Shown here: positions 23,801-32,000 of the stretch, in pieces | Position numbering within the stretch: the first letter of the stretch is position 1 | How the letters are laid out: every line of letters begins with the position of its first letter | NCBI GenBank assembly: GCA_949126835.1 | Contig: OX421494.1 | Coordinates: 1,364,001-1,428,000 of the forward strand | Source: Anisus vortex | Lineage: Eukaryota; Mollusca; Gastropoda; Planorbidae | Direction of reading: 5' to 3' | DNA: 64,000 nucleotides | The notes under the pieces: model-generated | The model's input: only the letters and a program-made list of their open reading frames with translations | What the model was told of the DNA's origin: nothing | Databases searched by the model: none | Position numbers and translations under genes: made by a program

Positions 23801-26330
23801 GATTAAAGTAAGGTTGTGGACATCTCCTGTTGAATTTGTATGTCAAAAAACTTTAATTTAATCCATATTTGTGAAAGAAATATTTTATAAAAAAAAGACC
23901 TAATAATGAAAGTCATTTAATCTTCATGGTCTATTCCGGGAATTCCCAATATGAGTGCAGAAAACACAACTCACCTAAAAGCTTATAATTCATCACAGTT
24001 TCAATATGAGTGCAGAAAACACAACTCACCTTTAAGCTTATAATTCATCACAGTTTCATCTTTTAGCATAGTCTTATCCATTTCTGATGACACTTCAGAC
24101 TTTCTTTAACTATGAAACCAAAAAATGTGTTTATTTGAAATGTTTCACTTAAATGGACTAAGATAATTATTTTAAACAGCCCTTTGAGATGAGCCTAATG
24201 AGATTTCTGAACATTTTTATATAGGCCTATTCTGTAAATTATATAATTTTTATATTTTATGACAATTTTATCATCATCCAAAGTATACTTTATTACTAAG
24301 TGATTTTCAATAATCTTTAACATTCACATGTAGGGGCCTACTGCAGTGTTTCTTCTATATTGAAGATTATTGAAGATTATTGAAGATTATTGAAGATTAT
24401 TGAAGATTATTGAAGATTATTGAATCCTTCACCTATCCGTGGTTTGAGTTTAGTCTAGAATTTATGGTATATAAATATAAGTTTTGAAAGTGGTATAACT
24501 TGGAATTTATAGTATATTAAGTTTTGAAAGTGGTATAACTTGGACAAATGGTCCAGGGGTAGGTTGTCACGTTGTGAGGGGGGGGGGGAATTGGGGCCTA
24601 TCAAGAATGTTATTAAGTCACTGCGGTTTTAAATGATGCTAAATTATAATATTATATTATTAATTTTACTTAACTAATTCAAGCAACCCATTTCATGTCG
24701 AATGAAGCTCGTGAAGAAATATAATTTATATTTTATTATAATGTATTTCTTTGCTTAATCTTATGTGTTTTATCTCTATTTCTTTGGAGTGTAGGCCTAT
24801 AATTTATTCAGAAGAAAGGGAGAAAAATTAGATTATTGCGCTGAACTTCTAAGTCTAAGTTGGACTACGGAATATAAATAAATATTCCAATATGCTGGGT
24901 ATAACTTAAGAGTTTTAAATATTTTCATGGTTTAATTCATAGCCTGGTTTAACCACAGATCTAAGCTTAAACTTTAAGTTTATAGCTTTTCTGCCATGTG
25001 CATAATTTTTTTAATAGGCATAAATATTTAAAAAAAACATTAAATTATAACTTGAAAATACAACAGTGACAGAATAATAATCTTTTACAAAGCTCAAATA
25101 AACATAACTTATGTCATAATTTTAAGGCTAAGGACAAAAATACTTTTCTTATCGCAAGAACAAATGCATATCATATAGGCCTCCATATAAATATAACTTA
25201 TGTTACAATGACTATGAGGCTATGTGATGTCTATGTCGACTATGTCACTATAATCACTATTCACTATGACTATGTGAGTATGTCACTATAGTATAGTGAC
25301 TATAGTATAGTATAGTTATAGATTATATAGTATCACTATGTTAACTATGTAATATATGTAATATAATATGTATGACCTCTCAAGACATTATTATTATAAG
25401 ATAATTATAATGTATGAATTGTAAATCTTATCTTATCTTATCTATTACCGACGCTCCTTCTATAAAGAAGATTATTGTGTCCTACGCTCATCCGTGGTCC
25501 GAGTCTAGTCTTGCATTTTTATTAATGTTTTAAAAGATGTTAAGTTATTGGTTTTCCTGGTTTGTTCAGGCAGCCCATTCCATGCCCAAATGCCACTCGG
25601 GAAGAAAGAGGCCTACTTATATGCATTTGTTCTTGCATTATAAGGGACAAAGAAAGTGTTTTTGTCTTTATGTTTATCTGAGCTTTGCAACAGGTTGTTA
25701 TTGTGTTGTATTTCTAAATGAGAGTTTAATGCCTTATGTATTATTACTACTTTACTCTTTGCCCTTCTGTCCTCTAGTGACTCTAGTGTTTCTAGGTTTA
25801 GTGATTTTACTAATGGCGTAATGGTGTTACTCTTGTTAATTGGGAATATTCACTAGTTATTAACCTTGCAGCCCTTTTTTGAATTTGTTCTATTTTAATG
25901 TTTTCCTTAGTCTTAGTTGATGGGTCCCATACAGATGGCTGAGATGCTGCATATTCTAGTATAGGCCTAACTAATGTGAGATAGCATTTTAGTTTTAGGC
26001 TATTCTAGTCTATATTCTTATAGTCTTATTATATTACCTTTGTAAAAGTTCCTTTTTAATACTTTTTATCCTAGGCTAATGATTTTTTAATTTTTTAATT
26101 ACTTCATCAATTCAATATGAATATGATAATATGAGGGTTCCAAAATGTAGGCTACTTACCTTAAAGTCTGTAGACGAAGTGATGAAGGGCTATACCGATG
26201 AAGGAGTAGAATGTATTGAGGAGAGAAGGTCCACTGAATGTTTCCTCTGCCCAAACCGTATAATTATATAATAACCTAGGGCTTAAGTCTAACTAATGCT
26301 ATCAGTTTCTGTTTTGAACGGGACTTCCGG
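11593..26330 (-). CDS. Protein kinase gene (14 coding exons, about 634 aa)
   Basis: This is a host gene rebuilt from GT-AG exons whose phases all match. Residues 1-190 are a non-catalytic N-terminus containing a duplicated approximately 53-residue unit. The kinase domain covers about 200-480: glycine loop FANGGFGQVYKC (206-217), beta-3 Lys229 (LIMKQ), alpha-C Glu240/242, catalytic loop HWDLKPQN (313-320), DFG (336-338), TPEYLPPD and D-x-W-x-x-G (393-398). A subdomain XI-like RWKASKIL (around 470) follows. The C-terminal 150 residues are charged and unassigned. The HRD arginine is Trp, but the catalytic Lys, Asp and Asn are kept, so activity is plausible. HRD-to-HWD would normally remove the arginine that contacts a phosphorylated activation loop. 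The DFG-to-PE segment is short, about 20 residues. Specific family not recognised; serine/threonine type is favoured by DLKPQN. Confidence 0.9.
12006..12439. mobile_element. piggyBac-like MITE (TTAA) with a nested SINE
   Basis: Left end TTAACCCTTTTACTACCA and right end TGGTATGTAAAGGGTTAA are inverted repeats flanked by TTAA (12,006-12,009 and 12,436-12,439), the piggyBac target signature. Between them sits a complete tRNA-SINE (12,055-12,315). It lies in a kinase intron. Confidence 0.6.
12055..12315 (+). mobile_element. tRNA-derived SINE family A
   Basis: The tRNA-like head (GTAGCCGAGCGGCAGCGCG as A box, GGGTTTGAGTCCTGG as B box) is followed by a body (GAGTCTACCCAGCTCTGATG, GGTACCTGACATTAGTTGGG) shared by the other copies. 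This copy is nested in a TTAA-flanked MITE. Confidence 0.9.
12683..12778 (-). CDS. Kinase exon 13
   Basis: Thirty-two codons, phase 0 to 0, lysine-rich (KKENLVLRKRTVLHDKKLK). Acceptor ctggttag, donor CTA/gtgagt. Confidence 0.7.
13010..13320 (-). mobile_element. LINE family A 3' fragment
   Basis: The reverse complement matches the LINE reference copy at 1,565-2,510 from the LNLETLE region to the WNGLPEQ-like region. 5'-truncated. Adjacent to SINE-like family B. Confidence 0.7.
13322..13452 (-). mobile_element. SINE-like family B, minus-strand copy
   Basis: The reverse complement of 4,760-4,885 with modest divergence (ACGTCAACTAGGCCCAAAAC, then CTCCTGCAGGGCG). Confidence 0.6.
13620..13945 (+). 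mobile_element. Diverged LINE family A 3' fragment
   Basis: AGCTTTGATTTGTATTTATG to GGGATGGGTTGCTTGAATTA and AAAATGCAAGGC follow the order of the family A 3' part but with many substitutions. Confidence 0.5.
14042..14103 (-). CDS. Kinase exon 12
   Basis: Twenty codons, phase 1 to 0 (KPHPERCQTIPELHMPE). Acceptor tttgacag, donor GAG/gtaaaa. Confidence 0.75.
14731..14866 (-). CDS. Kinase exon 11: end of kinase domain
   Basis: Forty-five codons, phase 0 to 1. SNVLLVNANSRWKASKIL is the subdomain XI region with its arginine. Acceptor aaattag, donor GAAG/gttagt. Confidence 0.85.
14935..15250 (+). mobile_element. LINE family A 3' fragment
   Basis: It matches family A from the ACAAGAGTAACACC-like segment to the AAAATGCAA end of the ORF. 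Frames are broken. It lies in a kinase intron, opposite strand to the gene. Confidence 0.75.
15780..16040. repeat. About 67-bp tandem repeat near kinase exon 10
   Basis: The unit TAATGCAGCTCTTAATGACC followed by TCATGTTTGCCCACCCCTGT occurs three to four times; the last copy runs close to exon 10's donor side (16,096). Confidence 0.8.
16096..16272 (-). CDS. Kinase exon 10: subdomain IX
   Basis: Fifty-nine codons, phase 0 to 0. VDIWAAGLTILFIY matches the D-x-W-x-x-G helix. Acceptor tgattcag, donor TTG/gtaaag. Confidence 0.9.
16418..16690 (+). mobile_element. tRNA-derived SINE family A
   Basis: Head GGCCGTGCGGTAGCG and B box GGTTCGAATCCTGG, then the shared body (CTGAGTCTACCCAGCTCTGA). In a kinase intron. 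Confidence 0.85.
16740..17022 (+). mobile_element. L2/CR1-like LINE 3' end
   Basis: The frame reads ERSFSYAGPSAWNHLPLQLR and then FRSRLKTHLFRQQN followed by a stop. The 3' UTR (TGCGCTATATAAGCACCG) ends in an ATT repeat. The WN-x-LP and KTHLF signature is that of L2/CR1-type LINEs. Confidence 0.8.
17357..17532 (-). CDS. Kinase exon 9: DFG and activation segment
   Basis: Phase 1 to 0, 58 full codons. QNICLN completes the catalytic loop, LKLIDFGSC is the DFG site, and GLTPEYLPPD is the APE-equivalent. Acceptor ctaccaacag, donor AAG/gttaaac. Confidence 0.9.
17771..17902 (-). CDS. Kinase exon 8: up to the catalytic loop
   Basis: Phase 1 to 1, ending ITHWDLK. The codon for the following Pro is split by the intron, and exon 9 begins QNICLN. 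The canonical HRDLKPQN becomes HWDLKPQN. Confidence 0.9.
18416..19387. repeat. 50-bp satellite, about 19 copies
   Basis: The unit AGGGAATCCACTTTAACACA, AGGTGACAGGGCAGAATGTC, ACACAATTAG repeats with almost no divergence in the middle and more at both ends. It lies between kinase exons 7 and 8. No spacers, so this is not a CRISPR. Confidence 0.95.
19556..19682 (-). CDS. Kinase exon 7: alpha-C helix to hinge
   Basis: Phase 0 to 1. NEVEIPILLQ holds the alpha-C glutamate, and IIQEYA is the hinge segment. Acceptor ttttaag, donor CAG/gtaata. Confidence 0.9.
19700..20217. other. Kinase intron, nothing recognised
   Basis: AT-rich intron sequence without identifiable repeats or ORFs of interest. Confidence 0.5.
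20218..20340 (-). CDS. Kinase exon 6: glycine-rich loop and catalytic lysine
   Basis: Forty-one codons, phase 0 to 0. FANGGFGQVYKC is the P-loop and LLIMKQV carries the beta-3 lysine. Acceptor attttcag, donor GTT/gtaggt. Confidence 0.92.
20360..21210. other. Kinase intron, nothing recognised
   Basis: AT-rich intron. Short ORFs here (for example near 20,643-20,939 on the minus strand) have no recognisable motif and no splice context. Confidence 0.5.
21215..21385 (+). mobile_element. LINE family A 3' end
   Basis: GGAATGGGTTGCCTGAACAA, AAAATGCAAGACTAGAC and AATAATCTTCTTTATAGAAG match the family A 3' end. Confidence 0.8.
21570..21657 (-). CDS. Kinase exon 5
   Basis: Twenty-nine codons, phase 2 to phase 0 (LRNQLLGDEKKEMKPF). 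It is the linker to the kinase domain. Acceptor cttacag, donor GAG/gtaatc. Confidence 0.8.
22139..22247 (-). CDS. Kinase exon 4
   Basis: Thirty-five codons, phase 1 to phase 2, with Cys-containing sequence (SNCTFDSPCGQESCL). No domain recognised. Donor is ATAGA/gtacaag. Confidence 0.75.
22531..22692 (-). CDS. Kinase exon 3 (repeat unit 2)
   Basis: Also phase 1 to phase 1, with 53 full codons. RIPCSDMPIEDVC then KRLKISPELMKEIDNAHPI aligns with exon 2 residue by residue, indicating exon duplication. Confidence 0.85.
23025..23183 (-). CDS. Kinase exon 2 (repeat unit 1)
   Basis: It is phase 1 to phase 1, with 52 full codons. It carries the pattern SILCSDNSIDDMC then KRPIIDADFMNKIEEAYDI, which is homologous to the next exon. 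Acceptor cataaaag, donor TTTG/gtaatt. Confidence 0.85.
23239..23596. mobile_element. pogo/Tigger-like MITE (TA target)
   Basis: Ends CAGTGAACCCTCG and CGAGGGTTCACTG are perfect 13-bp inverted repeats, flanked by TA on both sides. It is 358 bp, non-coding, in a kinase intron. Confidence 0.85.
23935..24060 (-). repeat. 55-bp tandem duplication of the kinase exon 1 donor
   Basis: ATGAGTGCAGAAAACACAAC, TCACCT and TTATAATTCATCACAGTTTC occur twice, 55 bp apart. Each copy has a gtgagt donor (24,028-24,029 and 23,973-23,974). The second copy reads TTTTAG before the donor instead of CTTAAAG. Confidence 0.85.
24030..24109 (-). CDS. Kinase exon with start codon
   Basis: The acceptor (tttcatag) precedes 24,109 and the ATG is at 24,081, giving MDKTMLKDETVMNYKLK. 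The donor AAAG/gtgagt ends the exon at 24,030 in phase 1. The donor region is duplicated 55 bp downstream (around 23,973). Confidence 0.75.
24361..24424. repeat. Decanucleotide repeat TGAAGATTAT
   Basis: Six perfect units of 10 bp. Confidence 0.95.
25085..25175 (+). mobile_element. LINE family A fragment
   Basis: AAAGCTCAAATAAACATA and AGGACAAAAATACTTTTCTT, then GCAAGAACAAATGCATAT follow the LINE order with deletions. A weak minus-strand match lies at 24,670-24,720. Confidence 0.5.
25435..26115 (-). mobile_element. LINE family A 3' fragment, long copy
   Basis: The reverse complement matches the reference copy from about 1,930 to its tail (TTATCTTATC on the plus strand), nearly 700 bp. The best preserved minus-strand copy, sitting just downstream of the kinase first exon, in intron 1. 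Confidence 0.85.
26160..26330 (-). other. Kinase gene non-coding first exon and likely promoter area
   Basis: On the minus strand the sequence runs into a good donor (CTTTAAG followed by gtaagtag, boundary at 26,160). No ATG-led frame is needed here because translation starts in the next exon at 24,081. The 5' limit (about 26,330) is a guess. AT-rich sequence without a clear TATA box lies upstream. Confidence 0.55.
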
Positions 26331-26539
26331 ATATACCCGATTCTAATAATTTTTCGAAATAATTATATTCCGTTAACCAGAACCGTAGCCAACTTGTTGC
26401 CATGGCCCTGAGCCAAAATAATAATTATGTTTTGCTAAATATAATTTAAACGCAAAGTTACACCGTTATTGCAAGCTTAAATGCTTAGTGTTCAACTAAT
26501 ATACCTAGACAAATTAAATGACAGAAAGCCTACAGAATA

Positions 26540-27235
26540 TTATTTTTTTTTTACGTTTGCTAGTTCCACTGGTCAGGCCTAAAGACGAAAGACTCTATCA
26601 GTATCAGTGTCTCTGTGGCCAGTGCCAGTGGTGGAATGGGTGCAACTACCTGGTCAATGACACCCTTTATGCGTTGACCGAAGATTGGTATTAAATAATA
26701 ATAAAATAACAAGCGGCAATATTATCATGTCTAGCCCATACATTTTATAATATATAAATATATATATTACATATATATAAATTACTTTCCTCGTATTAGG
26801 AAGGGGGGAAAAGGTAGGGGGGATTGTGTAAAAGTGAAAAATGACATTGCTAAAAATAGTAAACGGATTTTACCGAAATTTTTCCCCCTTTTGATTTTGT
26901 TTTTCCAAGAATGTTTTCGTCCTTGTAGCTAGACCTTTTTTTTTTTTAGTGGTGTATTATTATTATTAGTTAATTATAGGACTATATTTTAGAGCCAACG
27001 TATTTCTAAGGCCCTTCTGATAAAGCAAGGCCCCATGACCATGAAGACTTGGGTTAAATCTATAACTCGCTTTTTCTTATTCAAATATCAATCATCACTC
27101 ATCAGTGAACCTTACCTCACTCTTGCCAGAGCCTCCTTTACTTTGACCTAGTCACCTAGCAGGTCCTATCTGATAGTGCTTACTATCATCATAGACGCTA
27201 TTAATATTAAATAATCTCCATACATGGATACAATA
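26540..27235. other. Intergenic, nothing recognised
   Basis: AT-rich sequence between the kinase first exon and the LINE/SINE cluster before DECR2. Only low-complexity AT runs near 26,750. Confidence 0.5.
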
Positions 27236-27239
27236 ATCA

Positions 27240-27430
27240 TTTGGTGCCTGACTCCTGAACATACCAGAAAAACCAGTAACTTAAGACTTAACATCAATCA
27301 AAACACTAATAAAAATGCAGGAATAGAACATGGATGAGCGTAAAACGCAATAATCTTCTTTGTAAAAGGAGTGTCTGAGCTTACATTATGTTTGTTGGCA
27401 GCGCTATACAAATATTATTATTATTATATA
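27240..27430 (+). mobile_element. LINE family A 3' end
   Basis: AACACTAATAAAAATGCAGG, GATGAGCGTAAAACGCAATA and TCTTCTTTGTAAAAGGAG match the family 3' end. An L2-like tail (CGCTATACAAATATTATTAT) follows. Confidence 0.7.
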
Positions 27431-27444
27431 AGATAATATATATG

Positions 27445-27715
27445 TAAAGTATCCTTCGGACCAAACTGATCATAGGGCTGGTGAAGCAGCATTCACCAGT
27501 TTCTGTGGCCACGGCATACGAGGGGATATGTGGCCAGCACAATGCCCAGCCACCTTTACTTTACCCTAACTAGTGTCAGGTACCCATCAGAGCTGGGTAG
27601 ACTCAGGGGCACACTCTAGTCCCGGGAAAAAAATCCTAGCCTGGACCAGGATTCAAACCCAGAACCTTAAGATCACCAGTCGAACGCACTGCCGCTCGGC
27701 CACCGTGCCCCATAA
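27445..27715 (-). mobile_element. tRNA-derived SINE family A
   Basis: On the reverse strand the head GGCACGGTGGCCGAGCGGCA and the body with GAGTCTACCCAGCTCTGATG are clear. Confidence 0.85.
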
Positions 27716-27869
27716 GATAATATATAGGTCTACAAAAAAGGTCTGTACCTGTTACAAAATGCGACTTTCCATGACGTTTGGATTCAGTGCAACATATAAC
27801 AGCCTTAACATAGGTAAAAAACATTGCCTTCATTCTCAAGTATTGAAGATACAAAATTATTTAAAAACA

Positions 27870-27965
27870 CATATCTTATCTTATATATTACATTACAGAC
27901 ACTCTTTCTATAAAGAAGATTATTGCGTCTTACGCTCATCCTTGGTATAGACTTGCTTTTCTATT
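27870..27965 (-). mobile_element. LINE family A 3' terminus
   Basis: TCTTATCTTATATATTACAT, then ACAGACACTCTTTCTATAAA and GAAGATTATTGCGTCTTACG on the plus strand form the reverse complement of the family A tail. Confidence 0.75.
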
Positions 27966-28194
27966 TACATTATTTTAACCACTAAGTTAAATATACAGCC
28001 AATAAGTATTAAAATTGTTGATGAAATATTTGTTTCATTTATTGGGGGGGCCTTATCTCAATATCATCCAGTGTTGTATTAGTATAAACTCGGTAACATA
28101 GATTCAAAGTCCAGAAAAAAATATTTCAAATCAATGGGAAAAGAAAAAAATGCATCACAATCACATGAAAAATTGCAATTGTCACAAAAACAAA

Positions 28195-28455
28195 TCTGTT
28201 TGACGGTGGCAGAAAGCTCAGCTGGCATATCCAATACATACCCAATGTCCTGAGTTTGAATCATAGCCTATAGTAAAGGCCAGGATTTTTTCCAGCTCTG
28301 ATTGATACCTGACATCACTTGGTGCAAAGTAAAAATGGCTGGGAATTTAGCTGGACACCTGATACCGTAGTATGCTATTTGGCCGCAGAAAATGAACGCT
28401 GCTTTACCGACCCTGGGGATCAATTTGGTGTGATAGGTTCACTTAGAAATTCTGT
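28195..28455 (+). mobile_element. Diverged tRNA-SINE family A
   Basis: Only the body (CCAGCTCTGATTGATACC, TGACATCACTTGGTGCAAAG) and a degenerate B box (GAGTTTGAATC) remain. Confidence 0.6.
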
Positions 28456-28808
28456 AAAGTCACATTCATGCATTAGTAATGAGACGAAGCCATTGATTTG
28501 ATAGGTTTATATTTTAATACATTGAAATAAATATAAAAACAATTTCACAACAATCAAAAGTGACATGTATTGTGAAGGCCACACGACCATGTAGGAACAG
28601 GTGAACTTTGACCTTTGCCTCACAGACACTTCTTTACAACTCTAAAGGTCTCAAGAAAGATATGTCCAGCATAGAAAATATCTGCGTAAATAATTCGATA
28701 CTATAATACTATCTGTTTAAAAGCATTTTTAAAAACATATCTTTGCTATTACAGAATCAGTTAAAGTGTAATGCAAAAATATGTTCCATTAAAGAATTAT
28801 CATTCTTT

Positions 28809-29023
28809 TTACATTTTTGCCGCTAGTTTATTAAAAAATCCAACTCTATGGTGTGAGTTCCCGTCACACAGCCAGGCGGCGCCATCGGCAACCACTGTAG
28901 AAGATGTGATCAGTCCAGCCATATTGGAGACAAGAAACAAGCAAATCTCCCCAATTTCTTTTCTAGTTCCCATTCGCCCAATAGGAATTGTACTGTTCAA
29001 ATATTCTTTGGGAACACCTCCTC
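28809..29023 (-). CDS. DECR2: DECR2 exon 8 (stop, PTS1)
   Basis: [20 protein letters not shown] through [15 protein letters not shown], terminal NKLAAKM and stop at 28,809-28,811. Acceptor ctctttcag. Confidence 0.93.
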
Positions 29024-32000
29024 CTGAAAGAGAAATGTTCATGATTCTAATTTTACTCATCAAATCGACTGACATTTAGAACATACAATTTAGCTTGCCA
29101 ACTAAACCTTGTATTTAATTTTTGCTTTTGAGAGCTAAAGTGTTTTTCTTAATGGAAACATATTCAATATTAAAAGTACTAACGTAACAACTAGGTGATA
29201 TTCTTTTTTTAAATCTTATGTTATCTCATATGCTACAGATCCCCTGGTTTCTGGTTTGAGTCTAATCTTACATTTTGAAAAGTGTTTAAATGATGTTAAG
29301 TTACTGGTTTTCCTGGTCTGTTCAGGCAACCCATTCCATGAAAAAAATGATTTTACATACACAATAATAAAATGTTTAAATGCAAGTACCGTAATAACCC
29401 TTTCTGGCAATTATATATAATATAATACATTAAAAAAAAATACAATCCATAAACTAAAAGTAAAAAGCTATTTTTATGTAATTAAAGCATCTTTATTTGA
29501 TGAATAATTCAATAGCATTTTTGAAAGGTACCAAACACTTTGTAAAAATAGAAGTAAATCAAGTAGAGTAACTCACCTAGTCTTCTCATTCCTTCCGTGT
29601 CATCAATTGGTCCCGGGGCCACACACACGACCCTGACACCTTGCTGACCCCATTCCAAGGCCTGATGTTTGGTAAGAGCCTCTGAAGATGTATCATATTA
29701 CTATAAAAACATTTACTAAAGGTTTACAAACAATGGGGTTTAGTATATCCAGAAGCAAGATGGAAAATGGTGCATGAGTTAGTTTTGACTTTCTGATAAA
29801 CCCACAAAAAAGAGAATGCACTGAGCCTTGTCAGTGATTGAAATAGAACATAATAAATAGTCTATGGTCAAAGAGAGATAACCAATGAAAAGAAGAGTAG
29901 ACCTTGACCTTGGATAGCAAAGGCAGACGGAGACTATAATAATTACGCAGTTGTGTTGTTAATTCACGTGTTAGGTTAGAAAAGATCGGAGGAAAGGTTA
30001 CGAGACTTGACATTGGTAGGGTAGTGGGCATTCAGTTTTTGTAGAGAGAGGAGCTGTATTTTTATGTGGAGATTTTGTAATGGACATAATATGAGAGATC
30101 TCTGTGAATCTATTCTGTAAATTCGAGGATATAAATTGCAATGCTATTGAGGGAATATATATATATATACAGATATCATTGTGCATGGATATTCATATGA
30201 ATTGTGAGGACATAAAAATATATGTGTGTGAATAAACTTATCTATATATTTTACTGTTCCTGGAGTGTTAAGTATTTTTATGAACGCCTCGTGTGAGTGA
30301 ATGATACAAGTGTAACTATACAACTTACAATCCTGCTAAATGTGATAGCATGGAGAGATGCACTATGTAAATGACAATTATCATTACACAAATTTCTTGG
30401 CATAAAGTATATTAACCAATGTTGATATATTCAACAATTATTATAAGAATTGTAGTATTATTGTTAGATTAAATACTGTTAACAAGATGAAGGCAATGAA
30501 TCAAGTTCGCTACGTTTTAAGAACATGATCATAATCATAAGGTGTTATGAAGTTTGGCATAGGCGATCTTGTCATTCCACGTATCTTTTCTGCTCATAAA
30601 CTCTATCATTTCTGTTGTTTTTGCCATGCCATTCCGTTACATCATCTAATATCTTCCTTCTCTGTCTTCTTTTGCATTTCTTTCCCTCCAGCTTTCCAGT
30701 TATTATGTTTTTGATTTTTTCTTTTCTAATTACACGGTCTACTAGCATTGATTTTCTCTTCATGGTCTTTACAATTACTTCTCTATTAGTATTTGACATT
30801 TTGAGCACCTCCACATTAGATGTTTTCTCTTTCCACGCCACTGGCTGCATTCTTCTATAAAACCACATCTCGCTGCACTTTCCAAATATGCATTTTTTTT
30901 TCTTTTATTGTCCATGCTTCGCAGCCATATAATAAAAATTTGTTCTATGTAGAACTTTAGTACCTTTTTTCTTGTCTCTATCACTACTGATTTATTTGTT
31001 CATGTTTTAATTTTCTTAGCTTGGGCGATTCTAGCTTTCATTTCTGTCTTACAGATACCTAAGCGTAACATGAACAGCTGACAGCAACAATTCAACAATA
31101 CTAATGCCCGTTCAAGGGCGACCGGAAACAGCCAGACAACCACAATAACCAAATACCGAAAGACACAAGAACAATAACTAATTAACAAAACATTTTCACT
31201 ACAAGAGTTATATGTGTAAATACTTGGTAATCTTTTGCTTTTCAGATGCATGGTATAATGGTATAATCATGGTATAATCAGATTATTCTGAAGGTAAAAC
31301 TTAAGAAATAGAAGGGCACTAACCAATGGCAGCTTTTGCACTTCCGACATGAGCTTGCAGTGCTGTCCCCTTATAGTGTAATGTTGCAGTAATATTAATT
31401 ATGACTCCACCATGGACCTCAAAACAGATTTGAAAAAAAAAACAACAGATTAATACAATAAGATCTAAATATAGAAGACCTGAGGGATATGATATTCATA
31501 TTGTCAAATTTTATACAAATGCAAGAACTAGGTTAGTGTTTATGTTAGGTGTCTTAAGTTTTAAAATACTAAAATCAAACATAATTTACGCAACATTTGA
31601 TTTCAATTTTAAGAAACCAAAATTTATTCTTTCATAGAAAGCAATGAAATCTTCAACATTTATTGAAGTAATATAACATTTTTTTTATTCATGATTATCC
31701 ATATGAATTATGCATCAATGTAAAACAAAATCATAATCAACTATAACAGTGATGTTTTTTTCTACAGATATAAATAAATCAAAAGTTTGAAATGAAAACA
31801 GTGTATAAAGATGAAGGGTATATAGTGATGAGGTGTATAAAGATGAAGGGTATAAAGAAGAAGTGTATAAAGGAAAACTTACTTTAAAATATTGATCATA
31901 AGCAACTTTACTGACATTGTATGTGCCAATTGTGTCAATTTCTAAGACTGTCTTGAAAGCATTGAAGGACATTTTCTCCAAGGGGCATAAAAAGTTCCCA

